A stretch of 64,000 nt of DNA from Actinocorallia populi. GTDB taxonomy: Bacteria; Actinomycetota; Actinomycetes; Streptosporangiales; Streptosporangiaceae. Both the position numbers and the translations under genes were made by a program. Shown in pieces: positions 43,478 to 52,394 of this stretch. Below the pieces are notes generated by a model. The model was given only the letters and a program-made list of their open reading frames with translations. It was not told where the DNA came from and ran no database searches. The stretch lies in assembly GCF_002995495.1 (NCBI RefSeq), contig NZ_PVZV01000003.1:372001-436000 (forward strand). The letters run 5' to 3'. Numbering within the stretch: the first letter of the stretch is position 1; every line of letters begins with the position of its first letter.

Positions 43478-44025
43478 TCGCCCCTCCCCTGCCGCGGCAC
43501 CAGGGTGTGCGCGCTGACCGGGCCCCGCCCGGCGTCCTTGGCCAGCACCTCCTCCAGCGCGTCGCGCACCCCGGCCAGCCCGGTGACCAGCCGCTCGTGC
43601 GCCTGCGCCAGCTCGCCGACCCGGGAGGCGACCTCCCGCTCCAGGGTCTCGGCCACCTGGTCCTCCAGCTCCCGCGCCCGCCTGCGCGCCTCGACGACCA
43701 GCCGGTCCGCCTCCATCGCCGCCTCCCGCACCTTCTCCCGCGCCTCCTCGTCCATGCGGTCCGCCAGTTCCCTGGCACTGAGCAGGGTCAGCTCCGCCTG
43801 CTCGACCGACTCCTCCCTGCGCTGCTCGGCCGCCTCGCCCGCCAGCCGCAGCAACCGGGCCACCGCGCTCTCCCCCACCGGGGAGGAGCCGATCACGGTG
43901 ACGTCGCCGGTGCCGCCGGAGCGCGTCCGCAACTCCCTGCGCACCTCGGCGACGAACGCGTCCACCTCGCGGCGGGAGTATCCGAACAACCGGATCCCGA
44001 ACTCGGGTTCTCGTACCTCGGCCAT
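43474..44025 (-). CDS. DivIVA-like coiled-coil protein
   Basis: 183 residues. The N-terminal FGYSRREVDAFVAEV matches the DivIVA domain pattern (G-Y-x-x-x-x-V-D-x-F). Residues about 62-165 are a long charged coiled coil. DivIVA proteins bind curved membrane at poles and recruit partners; short versions often serve accessory systems. The start is ATG 44025. It diverges from the 669-residue gene across 138 bases and overlaps the small membrane protein gene downstream. Confidence 0.8.
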   Translation of the reverse strand: MAEVREPEFGIRLFGYSRREVDAFVAEVRRELRTRSGGTGDVTVIGSSPVGESAVARLLRLAGEAAEQRREESVEQAELTLLSARELADRMDEEAREKVREAAMEADRLVVEARRRARELEDQVAETLEREVASRVGELAQAHERLVTGLAGVRDALEEVLAKDAGRGPVSAHTLVPRQGRGE

Positions 44026-44163
44026 GGGGCGCAGATTATTGAGCGCGGCGGCTCCGCGGGCCGTGACTCGGACCCGGAGGGCGCAATCTTTGCCCAAGAG
44101 GGGCGTCGGGGGGAGAAAGCACATAGGATTTTGGAGCCATCCGCTCCCCGACCCGTCACTGGA

Positions 44164-46173
44164 ATGATGCCGACCATCAGGCTTTACCAGGCAGTTCTGC
44201 GTGATCCGGGACCGACCTTGGGCAAACGGCTGCGCCGGGCCTTCAGCACCTGGCTGGCCGGCCAGGGTTTCCCGGAGATCCCGATCAGCCCGCACGTGGA
44301 GTACACCCACCAGGACCGGCGCGCCTGCCTCGAGGCGCGTCCCGGTTGCGGTCGCTTCGTGCTGCTGGACGCCCGGCTGCGCACCAGGGTGACGTACGCG
44401 CAGAGCTCCGGGCGGATGACGGGCTGGGCGGTGGTGACCGTCGAGCAGCACGCCGGCGCGCCGGTGGAGGCCTACGCGCCGGGCTTCGTGCCGGTCTACC
44501 TGGCCACCGAGCGCATCACCGACGGGGCGGTCCAGCTCTTCGCCGCCGCCGAGGAGTCCGACGAGGACGGGGTGGTGCACCTGCTGGCGGAGCTGGCCAG
44601 GCCGCGCCGCCGGGTGCCGGTCGTGGTGGTGTCGGCGGACGCCAGGCACCCGCAGGCGGCACGGGCCAACGCCGCCTACCTGGCGGCGCGGGTGGCCGGA
44701 ACGGCCCAGGTGGTGTGGCTGGCCGACCTGCGCGCCCAGGACAGGTTCAACGACGGCGTCGGCGCCGAGTGCGCGGTCTACGGCGGCGGGGTGCGCACCT
44801 ACCTGGCGGGCTGGCGCCCCGGCGAGGAGACCTACCCCGACCGGCACCGCGTGATGGGCGGCCGGATGTTGCGGGACCGGGGCGAGGCCGCGCTGGACCT
44901 GGCCGCCGGGTACATCATCGGCGAGACCGCGCCGCAGAAGCTCCCCGACGAGCTGCGCGAGCCGTACCGGCTGGTCGGCCGGATCCTGCAGGGCGAGATC
45001 CCGCCGGAGGCGCTGCACGCCGGGGCGGCCGTCCGGCCGCGGCCCGCGCCGCCGCCCTTCGCCGACTCCGAGCTCTACCGCAAGATGATGGCGCTGGCCA
45101 CGGCCAAGTCCGCCGAGGCGGGCCAGGCCGCCGAGGCGGTGCCCCGGCCGCGGCCCGCCGAGCCCGGCCCGCCGCCGGAGCGGCCGCCCGCGCCGCCGCC
45201 CGCCGCCCAGCCCGCGCTGGACCTGGACCTCCTGGCGCAGACCGTCGCCGACCGGGTGGCCGAGCGGCTGGCGGGGCTGGCCGACACCGTCGCCGGGACG
45301 GTCGGCGCGGGACTGCACGACGAGCTGGAGAGCATGCTCGAGCTCATCACCGCCGACCCCCAGGAGCTGGTGCGCCAGATGCGCACCATGAGCAGCCATG
45401 TGGCGACCCTGACCCACGAGCTGAAAGAGGCGAGGGAGGGCCGCCGCCACGCCGACTCCCGCCGGGACGAGGCCGAGAGCGAGACGGCCCGCCTCGAGGA
45501 CGAGGTGGAGCGGCTGCGCCGCCACCAGGCGGGGCTGGAGCGCGACCTGTCGGAGGCCACCGCGCGGGAGCGGCGGCTGGCCGAACGGGTACGGCGGCTG
45601 GAGGCCGACCTGCACGCCCGCGACCGGCGGACCGGTGATGCGGGCAGGGCCGCGGCCGCCGACCCCGTGCCGGAGACGCCCGCCTCGCTGGTGGACGCGC
45701 TGTACGCGGCCGAGACGCTCACCCACGTGGTGATCGGCGAGACCACGCACGAGGCGGGCCTGCTCGACCTGGCCTACCCGGGGCTGCGCCGGGTCTGGGC
45801 GGGCAAGGCCTGGGACGCGCTGTGCGCGCTCGACGACTACGCCAAGGCGCGCTCGGGCGGCGAGTTCCAGGGCGGCTTCCGCGACTGGTGCCTGGTCGGC
45901 GCCGCGGGCCGCCGGGTCATCTCCGCGGCGCTGCTGGCGATGAAGGAGTCCGACTCGGTGTCCGGGCGGGAGAAGTTCGCCGCGCCCCGCACCTTCCCGG
46001 TGCCGCCCGAGGTCGACCCGTCGGGCAAGGTGTTCATGCCCGCCCACATCAAGCTGCGCAAGACCGGCACCCCCGCGCCGCGCATCCATTTCCACGACGA
46101 CGCCGGCGGCGCCACCGGGAAGGTGTGGGTCGGCTACGTGGGCGACCATCTCCCCAACACCCGGACGAACTGA
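44164..46173 (+). CDS. large multidomain protein, unknown (coiled coil plus conserved C-terminal domain)
   Basis: 669 residues (ATG 44164; a second ATG follows directly). Residues about 1-285 form a mixed alpha/beta domain with WLADLRAQDRFNDGVGAECA and VYGGGVRTYLAGWRPGEE. About 289-349 is Pro/Ala-rich linker, 385-492 an Arg/Glu-rich coiled coil, and 512-669 a compact domain ending RIHFHDDAGGATGKVWVGYV. Similar C-terminal sequences occur in uncharacterised proteins of actinobacterial accessory regions, as I recall them, but I cannot name a family. A -10-like TAGGAT lies at 44124. The Swt1-HEPN-like gene follows after 17 nt, suggesting a two-gene unit. Confidence 0.75.
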   Translation: MMPTIRLYQAVLRDPGPTLGKRLRRAFSTWLAGQGFPEIPISPHVEYTHQDRRACLEARPGCGRFVLLDARLRTRVTYAQSSGRMTGWAVVTVEQHAGAPVEAYAPGFVPVYLATERITDGAVQLFAAAEESDEDGVVHLLAELARPRRRVPVVVVSADARHPQAARANAAYLAARVAGTAQVVWLADLRAQDRFNDGVGAECAVYGGGVRTYLAGWRPGEETYPDRHRVMGGRMLRDRGEAALDLAAGYIIGETAPQKLPDELREPYRLVGRILQGEIPPEALHAGAAVRPRPAPPPFADSELYRKMMALATAKSAEAGQAAEAVPRPRPAEPGPPPERPPAPPPAAQPALDLDLLAQTVADRVAERLAGLADTVAGTVGAGLHDELESMLELITADPQELVRQMRTMSSHVATLTHELKEAREGRRHADSRRDEAESETARLEDEVERLRRHQAGLERDLSEATARERRLAERVRRLEADLHARDRRTGDAGRAAAADPVPETPASLVDALYAAETLTHVVIGETTHEAGLLDLAYPGLRRVWAGKAWDALCALDDYAKARSGGEFQGGFRDWCLVGAAGRRVISAALLAMKESDSVSGREKFAAPRTFPVPPEVDPSGKVFMPAHIKLRKTGTPAPRIHFHDDAGGATGKVWVGYVGDHLPNTRTN

Positions 46174-46190
46174 TCGGTTAGGCTGCCCCG

Positions 46191-47282
46191 GTGGCGGGCA
46201 ACCAGGAACGCGTCGGGCGCGGGCTCGAACTGGTCGGCCGCGGTCTGCGTCCGTACGTGGACCGCCAGATGACCAACCGGTACGGCCCCGGCTGGCTGGC
46301 CGAACGCGCGGAGCGGGACGCCGAACGGCTCGGCAGGCCGGTGCGCCACGACCTCCAGGACACCCGGCTGCTGCTGTCCCTCCTCACCGAGGAGGAGTTC
46401 TTCGCCGAGATCATCCCGCCGCCGGGCACCGCGCTGGCCGCGGACGTCATCGCGGTCGGCGACCGGCTGGGGTTCCGCCCCTTCCAGGACGCCGAGGCCG
46501 CGCAGGCGCTGCGGCTCATGGCCCAGTTGCTGCGCCTCGTCGGCGCCCGCGACCTCTCCGCCGAGGTCCAGGGGCTGCTCCTCGCACCCCGGCCCGCCCA
46601 GGCCGAGGACGCGCCGGTCTCGTTCGAGAAGAAGGACCAGCGCGGGTCGGCGCGGCCGCGGGTGGCCTTCGGCCGCAAGCCCAAGGCGCCCGCCAAGGCC
46701 CCCGCCGGAACGGCGGCCGAACCCGCCGCCGGGAGATGGAGTCTCGAGCGGCTGCGCCTGGTCGCGATGGTCGCGGCAGGGCTGGCCCTGCTCGTCATCA
46801 TCCGCGTGTACGGGTCGGACGCGTCGCCCGACCCCCACGAGGGCGCCTACGCCTCCCTCGACGAGGGCGCGGAGATCGCCTCGTACGAAGGCATCGAGCT
46901 CCCCGACGGCTTCCGTCTCGTGATGCTCGACGATCCGGAGCACCCGAAGGAGGGCGCCTACCGGGACGGCGGCGGCGACCTCTACCACCAGGCGAACATC
47001 CTCACCGCCCCCGACCGCAGGCTGGCGGTGCTGCCCCGCGGCGCCGAGAGCTCCTACCGGGCGTGCCGTGCCGCCGTGCCCGGCGAGGCCGTCGAGCCCG
47101 GCGGCACCGACGAGCCCAGCAAGGCCGACCTCACCGCCGACCAGGCCAGGCGGGGAGTCCGCTTCTGCGTCACCACCGACGAGGGCGCGGTCGGCCTGTT
47201 CACCGTCACCGGCCGCGGCGCCGAGCCCGAGCGCGCGGTGCGGCTCGACCTGACGGTCTGGAAGGGCCCGAAGCCGGAGTGA
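46191..47282 (+). CDS. Swt1-HEPN-like domain membrane protein
   Basis: 363 residues from GTG 46191. The first 125 residues follow the Swt1-type HEPN pattern (RVGRGLELVGRGLRPYVDR...YGPGWL...RHDLQDTRLLLSLL). HEPN domains are often RNases of defence, toxin or RNA-processing systems. A basic linker, one membrane helix at about 187-205 (LRLVAMVAAGLALLVIIRVY) and an exterior domain of 150 residues with two cysteines follow. A candidate R46-x6-H53 pair is present, but I cannot tell if it is the catalytic RxxxxH. It is cotranscribed with the 669-residue protein. Confidence 0.7.
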   Translation: MAGNQERVGRGLELVGRGLRPYVDRQMTNRYGPGWLAERAERDAERLGRPVRHDLQDTRLLLSLLTEEEFFAEIIPPPGTALAADVIAVGDRLGFRPFQDAEAAQALRLMAQLLRLVGARDLSAEVQGLLLAPRPAQAEDAPVSFEKKDQRGSARPRVAFGRKPKAPAKAPAGTAAEPAAGRWSLERLRLVAMVAAGLALLVIIRVYGSDASPDPHEGAYASLDEGAEIASYEGIELPDGFRLVMLDDPEHPKEGAYRDGGGDLYHQANILTAPDRRLAVLPRGAESSYRACRAAVPGEAVEPGGTDEPSKADLTADQARRGVRFCVTTDEGAVGLFTVTGRGAEPERAVRLDLTVWKGPKPE

Positions 47283-47285
47283 CGC

Positions 47286-48239
47286 TCAGGCGTCGGGCCA
47301 GAAGGCCGCGAAGAGCGCGTCGTCACGCGCCGCCGTCCAGTCGTGGTCGCGCAGGTACGCCAGGACGTCGTTGACGTGCTCGGCGGGGATGCGCTCCCTG
47401 CCGGTCTCCCAGTCCCGCTCCAGCGGGCCGAACAGCTCGCGGAACGCCGCGTCGGCCCACGGCCCCCGGACGGTGGGCATGGAGCGCCAGTCGCCGTCGC
47501 CGAAGCAGGGGTGCTCGGTCACGTCGAACGGCTGGTCGTCGGCGGGGCGCACCGCGTTCCACAGGTCCTGGGTGGAGCGGGTGCGCAGGAACTCCTCGTC
47601 CACGTCCTCGTGCGCGCGGCAGACGAGCTCGACGTAGTAGTCCAGGCAGCGGCGGCGGTCGTCGACCTCAAGGCCCCGCTCGCGCGCCTCGCCGTAGGTG
47701 CGGGCGCTGAACGCCGCCCCGACGTGGGCGGTCGCGGCGCTCGCCTCGTCGCGGTACATCACGTACAGGTCCTCGCCGTGGACGCCGAGGACGAGCTCGG
47801 ACGCGTCCGCGCCCCGTACGGGCGGCTCCGCCGCGCCGGGTTCGCGGTAGTCGCCCTTGTCCCCCGGAAAGAGGGGCGCGCCGGTGTAGACGCCCGCGAG
47901 CCGCCCGATGCCCCTGGGGAGGTTCATCCGGCGCGGCGGCGGGGAGGACGGCAGCCACGCGCCGGGAGCGCCGCAGCTGTAGAGCATGACGCGGGAGCCG
48001 GTGCCGTAGTAGGCGACGCTCCAGCCGCGTTCCAGCCAGGAGTCGACGGTGGACAGGAAGTGCTCCCTGCCGGACGGGCTGTTCAGCCGCGCCTCGCGCC
48101 ATGCCTCCAGCGCCAGCCGCCGGGCCTGCACCGCCGGGAGTTCGCGCACGGGCCCCGACGGCCGTTCGGGGACGGCCGCCATGGGATTGCTGAGCTCCGG
48201 GACGCCCGGCAAAAACCGCTCCTGATCGGTCGACGGCAC
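47286..48239 (-). CDS. hypothetical protein, 317 residues
   Basis: Starts at GTG 48239. It is a soluble acidic protein with an N-terminal Pro-rich stretch, a central domain (WLERGWSVAYYGTGSRVMLYSCG ... GVHGEDLYVMYRD) and a C-terminal helical part ending TAARDDALFAAFWPDA. Trp, Tyr and Asp are frequent in conserved-looking patches. I do not recognise the family. It converges with the HEPN-like gene (3-nt gap). Confidence 0.65.
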   Translation of the reverse strand: MPSTDQERFLPGVPELSNPMAAVPERPSGPVRELPAVQARRLALEAWREARLNSPSGREHFLSTVDSWLERGWSVAYYGTGSRVMLYSCGAPGAWLPSSPPPRRMNLPRGIGRLAGVYTGAPLFPGDKGDYREPGAAEPPVRGADASELVLGVHGEDLYVMYRDEASAATAHVGAAFSARTYGEARERGLEVDDRRRCLDYYVELVCRAHEDVDEEFLRTRSTQDLWNAVRPADDQPFDVTEHPCFGDGDWRSMPTVRGPWADAAFRELFGPLERDWETGRERIPAEHVNDVLAYLRDHDWTAARDDALFAAFWPDA

Positions 48240-48288
48240 TCGACATTCTGTTCTATCCCATGAACGCGCGTCCCGCCAGGGTCCGTCC

Positions 48289-48732
48289 TCAGCCGCCCCG
48301 TGCGTCCCGCCACATCCCCAGGCCGACGTCCACCAGGGCGACGTGCTCCAGCGCGGGGACGTCCGACAGCCGGAACCACTCGGCCCGGTCGGTGGAGTTG
48401 TCCACCTCGTGCCGCAGTTCGCCGCCGGTGCGCTGCACCTCGTAGACGATGCGCAGGCTCTGGTGGTCGACGATCTCGCCGTCCCAGTCGCGGTCGGGGA
48501 TGTGCAGGGAGTGCACGCCCAGCAGCCTGACGACGCGGCCGGTGTAGCCGGTCTCCTCCGTCAGCTCGCGCAGCGCGCCGTCCACCGGGTCCTCGCCGTG
48601 CTCCAGGCCGCCGCCGGGCAGCGTCCACCGGGGGATGTCGCCTCCGATGAACCGGGCGAGCAGGATCCGGTCCTCCTCCACGCAGATCCCGTAGGCGGCC
48701 ACCCGGAGATTCTTCCTGATCTGCTGCGTCAC
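48289..48732 (-). CDS. Nudix hydrolase
   Basis: 147 residues. The Nudix box starts at about residue 40 and includes RELTEETGY, with all the required Gly, Glu and Arg positions. The N-terminus carries VAAYGICVEEDRILLARF, typical of small Nudix enzymes that cleave nucleoside diphosphate derivatives. The substrate cannot be told. It stands between two genes on the same strand with gaps of about 50 nt. Confidence 0.92.
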   Translation of the reverse strand: MTQQIRKNLRVAAYGICVEEDRILLARFIGGDIPRWTLPGGGLEHGEDPVDGALRELTEETGYTGRVVRLLGVHSLHIPDRDWDGEIVDHQSLRIVYEVQRTGGELRHEVDNSTDRAEWFRLSDVPALEHVALVDVGLGMWRDARGG

Positions 48733-48779
48733 GCCCCGAGTCTCTCACCCGGGGCGTGACCGTGTCCGGCCGGTCCCGC

Positions 48780-50381
48780 TCAGCCCCAGACGCGTTTGAT
48801 CTTCTGCGTCCCCGAGACGCCGGTGAAGGACACCGCCTTGCGCGCGGAGGTGTCGGCCTTCTTGCGGTCCGCCAGGAAGTACCAGTCCATCCGCACCTGT
48901 TCGCGGCGGACCTCCAGGACGCAGTACCCGTGGGAGTCCAGGTTCGTCCAGCGGACGTGGCGGTTGGTGTTGGCGATGGCGGTCTCGGCCGCCAGGGAGA
49001 CGGTGCGCGGCCTGACGCCGAGCATGTCGTCGATGTTGTCGCTGGCCACCGACGGCACCACGAACTCGGTGGCCACGGACGGGCTCCGCGGGTAGGTCGC
49101 GGCCTTCAGCGGGACCTCGCTGGCCCAGCTCGTGTGGATGTCGCCGGTCAGGAAGACGGTGTTGGTGATGCCGTTCTCCCTCAGGTGCCCCAGCAGTTCG
49201 GCCCGGTCGGCGGCGTACCCGTCCCACTGGTCGGAGTTGAGCACGAGGCCGCCCTGGGGGATGCCCAGCAGCCGGGTGAGCGGGCCGAGGACCTCCGCGG
49301 TGACCGCGCCGAGTTTCAGCGGGCTGACCATGACCGAGTTGCCCAGCAGCCGCCAGCGGGTCCGGCTCTCGGTGAGGGTCTGCTTGAGCCAGTCCATCTG
49401 GGCGCGGCCGGTGAGGGTGCGGGCGGGGTCGTCCACGGCCAGGCCGTTCGCCTGTTCGGAGCGGTGGCTGCGCAGGTCGAGCAGGGTGAGTTCGGCGAGC
49501 TTCCCGAACCGCAGGGAGCGCTGCAGCACGCCGCCCTGGCCCCAGCGGACCGGCATCCACTCGTCGTAGGCCTGCCGTGACGCGGCCTTGCGCGCCTCCC
49601 ACGGGCCTTCGGTGTCGGGCGTGTGGTTCTGCGCACCGCCCTCCCAGGCGTTGTTGGCCGACTCGTGGTCGTCCCACACCACCATCCACGGGTAGCGCGC
49701 GTGCAGTGCCTGCAGGTCCGGATCCGTCTTGTACTGGGCGTGCCGCTGCCGGTAGTCGGCGAGGGTGATGATCTCGTGCGCGGGCTGGTGCAGCCGGACG
49801 TTCTTGGCGTCGACGGCGGGAGCCGCGGCGTACTCGTAGATGTAGTCGCCGAGATGGATGACCCCGGTCAGGTCGTCGCGGGCGGCGAGGTGCCGGTAGG
49901 CGCCGAAGTAGCCGACCTCCCAGTCCGAGCAGGAGACGACGCCGAACTTCAGCGACTCGACGTCCGCGCCGGAGGCGGGTGCGGTGGAGGTGCGCCCGGC
50001 GGGCGAGTGGGCGTCCAGGTAGGAGAAGCGGTAGTGGTAGCCGGTGCCGGGGCGCAGTCCCTGCACGTCCACCTTGACGGTGTGGTCGCGCTCGGGGCCG
50101 GTCGTGAGGGTGCCGCTCGCCACCACGGCGGTGAAGTCCGCGTCCTCGGCGACCTGCCAGCCGACCTCGGCGGAGGGTCCGGTTCCGCTTCCGGGCAGGG
50201 ATTCGGGGGTGGGCGTCACCCTCGTCCACAGGACGACGGCCTGGGGCAGCGGGTCGCCGGAGGCGACACCGTGCTGGAAGTAGGGGGTGGGGGCGGCGTG
50301 CGCGGCGGCCGGGGCGAGAGCGGCCACCGCGACGCCCGCGCCGCCGAGTTTCAGCGCTTCACGGCGATTCAGCTGGGTCAC
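48780..50381 (-). CDS. phoD: PhoD-like alkaline phosphatase, Tat-exported
   Basis: 533 residues. The N-terminus has a twin-arginine signal (LNRREALKLGG) with a cleavage site near AAAHAAP. The mature part begins with the Fn3-like domain YFQHGVASGDPLPQAVVLWTR and continues into the metallophosphatase core: GVVSCSDWE, HLGDYIYEYA, VVWDDHESANN and TGDIHTSW. PhoD enzymes hydrolyse phosphodiesters such as wall teichoic acids with Fe/Ca cofactors and are released outside the cell, usually under phosphate limitation. Confidence 0.93.
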   Translation of the reverse strand: MTQLNRREALKLGGAGVAVAALAPAAAHAAPTPYFQHGVASGDPLPQAVVLWTRVTPTPESLPGSGTGPSAEVGWQVAEDADFTAVVASGTLTTGPERDHTVKVDVQGLRPGTGYHYRFSYLDAHSPAGRTSTAPASGADVESLKFGVVSCSDWEVGYFGAYRHLAARDDLTGVIHLGDYIYEYAAAPAVDAKNVRLHQPAHEIITLADYRQRHAQYKTDPDLQALHARYPWMVVWDDHESANNAWEGGAQNHTPDTEGPWEARKAASRQAYDEWMPVRWGQGGVLQRSLRFGKLAELTLLDLRSHRSEQANGLAVDDPARTLTGRAQMDWLKQTLTESRTRWRLLGNSVMVSPLKLGAVTAEVLGPLTRLLGIPQGGLVLNSDQWDGYAADRAELLGHLRENGITNTVFLTGDIHTSWASEVPLKAATYPRSPSVATEFVVPSVASDNIDDMLGVRPRTVSLAAETAIANTNRHVRWTNLDSHGYCVLEVRREQVRMDWYFLADRKKADTSARKAVSFTGVSGTQKIKRVWG

Positions 50382-50532
50382 GAAGTGAAACTATTTCGAC
50401 TTAAAGGTGCCGAACAGACCAATGAGGCGACCGTCATCGGCCGTTCACACGGTCTTCCGGAAAAACGCGCGACACGCCTGGGATTGCTGGAAAACCCTGG
50501 AACTCCAGGGAAGATCCGCTACTGTCTGCGCC

Positions 50533-51306
50533 ATGTCCGACTCCCCCGATCAGCTGGAACGGCGCATCGGCGAACTGCGCTCACGGGTGAGGCGGGCGGT
50601 GGCCGACGGGGACCGGTCGCTCGCCCGGGAGCTGCGCGCCGAACTGCGCCGCACCGAGCGGCTCTGGGACACCGCCGTGATGGCGCCGTCCGCGCCCGAG
50701 CAGTCCCGGGTGATCCCGGTGCGCGAGCAGGTGCACCACGCGCTGAACCTGCTGGAGGTGCCCGCCGCGCCCAAGCTCATCCTCGGCGTCCACGAGGCGT
50801 TCTTCTCCGGTGAGCTGGCCTCGGGCCAGCTCACCAGCCTGCGGCGGGACGAGGAGCGGTCCTTCCGGTCGGGCCCGCACGCCCGCCCGTACTACCTGTG
50901 CGCCGCGCTCACCGCCGACCTGCTGGCCCCCGCGCGGGGCCTGCTGGCGCTCAGCACCTGGCCCGCGGCACGGCGCATGATCGGCCCGCTCAGTCCCCGG
51001 GTGGACTTCCTCACCGCCGCGCTGCGCGTCACCGAGCACCTGGAGCGGCTGGACGCCGAGCCGGGCCCGGCCGCGCGCCGGCTGCTGTGGCGGTTCGCCG
51101 CCGGGATCCCCCGGGCCACCGGTCCGCGCGGATCCGTCGAGCCCGCCGGGGTGCGCGCCGCCGCGCACGCCGAGCTCGACGTCCATCTGGCCGCCGACAC
51201 CGCCTCCCGCCAGGAGGCCGCCGAGCGCGCGGCCGAGCTCGACCCCGCCACCCAGCTCTTCGGCGCCCGCCTGCAGGGCGCACGTGCCCAAGGAAACCGT
51301 CCATGA
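50533..51306 (+). CDS. unknown protein, first gene of the nuclease/helicase operon
   Basis: 257 residues. The N-terminal 45 residues are a charged coiled coil (QLERRIGELRSRVRRAVADG); the rest is helical with REQVHHALNLLEVPAAPKLIL and RPYYLCAALTADLLAPARGLLALSTWP. The central part could be a winged-helix DNA- or protein-binding domain. No family recognised. ATG 50533 lies in a 151-base divergent gap from the PhoD gene. Its stop overlaps the nuclease start (ATGA), so all four genes downstream are translated as one unit. Confidence 0.75.
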   Translation: MSDSPDQLERRIGELRSRVRRAVADGDRSLARELRAELRRTERLWDTAVMAPSAPEQSRVIPVREQVHHALNLLEVPAAPKLILGVHEAFFSGELASGQLTSLRRDEERSFRSGPHARPYYLCAALTADLLAPARGLLALSTWPAARRMIGPLSPRVDFLTAALRVTEHLERLDAEPGPAARRLLWRFAAGIPRATGPRGSVEPAGVRAAAHAELDVHLAADTASRQEAAERAAELDPATQLFGARLQGARAQGNRP

Positions 51307-52394
51307 CTCCGATTTCAGCGCTCGACACCAGGCTCGACCGCATGCGCGGCGAGGCCCCCCCGCGCAACCACGACGCCCGCAGCATCGCGGCGCTCACCAC
51401 CAACCCGGGCTGCGCGCGCCGCGCGGTGCTGGACGCCGCCGGCGCCGACAAGGGGGAGATCGCCCGGTACCTGGGCCACGGGATGCCGTTCGGGCAGTCC
51501 CAGTTCGCCATCACCCGCGGCAACGCCTTCGAGGCCCTGGTGAAGAACGACGGCTGCGCCCAGCTGTACGGGCTGCTGCGCGACAAGCTGGAGCTGCCCG
51601 TCCCCGAGTCGTCCTACGCCGACCTGGAGGAGGTCGGCGGCAACGCCAGCCGCGAGGTGCGCTACACCCGCACCAAGCAGCTGCTCAAGCGGGCGGTCGA
51701 GGGCGAGGGCACCCTGTTCGACCACCCGCTGCTGCGGCTGGAGGTCGGCGGGCACCTGGTCTACCTGGAGCCCGACGTCATCGCCTTCCGGCTGCAGGAC
51801 CGCTTCCACGTGGTGGAGATCAAGTCGTTCCCGGTCATCGACGGGCGCGCCGACCCCGAGCAGGTGGCCGCGGCCGCCCGCCAGTCCGCCGTCTACGTCC
51901 TGGCGCTCCAGCGGATGATGGCCGAGCTGGGGCAGCCCGAGAGCCTGGTGGCCGAGGAGGTCGTGCTGGTCTGCCCGGAGAACTTCTCCAACCGGCCGAC
52001 CGCCACCCTGGTGGACGTGCGGCCGCAGCTGAGCGTGATCCGGCGGCAGCTGCGGCGGATGACCCGCATCGAGGAGCTGCTGGACGCGCTGCCCGAGGAC
52101 CTGTCCTTCGAGCTCGACGAGGGCCTGGAGTCCTCGCTCACCCGCGTCCAGGCCCGGTACGCGCCCGCCTGCATGTCCACCTGCGACCTGGCCTTCTTCT
52201 GCCGGTCCGAGGCCCGCGCCTGCGGCGCCACCGAGGTGCTGGGGCGCCAGCTCGGCGACCAGCTCGGCGGGATCACCCGGATCGAGGACGCGCTCGCCCT
52301 GGCGGACGGCACGCTCACCCCGCCGGAGGACCTGGAGGAGATCGCCGCGGAGCTGCGCGAGGCCCGCAGGCTCCTGGCGGAGCTGCGCGCATGA
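51303..52394 (+). CDS. Cas4/RecB-like PD-(D/E)XK nuclease with Fe-S cluster
   Basis: 363 residues. The nuclease core reads RGNAFE (72-77), EPDVIAF with Asp158, VEIKSF with Glu172-Lys174, and RQSAVYVL with Gln194 and Tyr198: the RecB-family set including the QxxxY motif. One cysteine near the N-terminus (Cys37 in NPGCARRAV) and a C-terminal group Cys290-x3-Cys294-x5-Cys300 (Cys307 follows) match the Fe-S fastener of Cas4, AddB/AdnB and Dna2. Such nucleases cut single-stranded DNA ends. The partner helicase is encoded two genes downstream; no cas1/cas2 or CRISPR is present. Confidence 0.85.
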   Translation: MTPISALDTRLDRMRGEAPPRNHDARSIAALTTNPGCARRAVLDAAGADKGEIARYLGHGMPFGQSQFAITRGNAFEALVKNDGCAQLYGLLRDKLELPVPESSYADLEEVGGNASREVRYTRTKQLLKRAVEGEGTLFDHPLLRLEVGGHLVYLEPDVIAFRLQDRFHVVEIKSFPVIDGRADPEQVAAAARQSAVYVLALQRMMAELGQPESLVAEEVVLVCPENFSNRPTATLVDVRPQLSVIRRQLRRMTRIEELLDALPEDLSFELDEGLESSLTRVQARYAPACMSTCDLAFFCRSEARACGATEVLGRQLGDQLGGITRIEDALALADGTLTPPEDLEEIAAELREARRLLAELRA

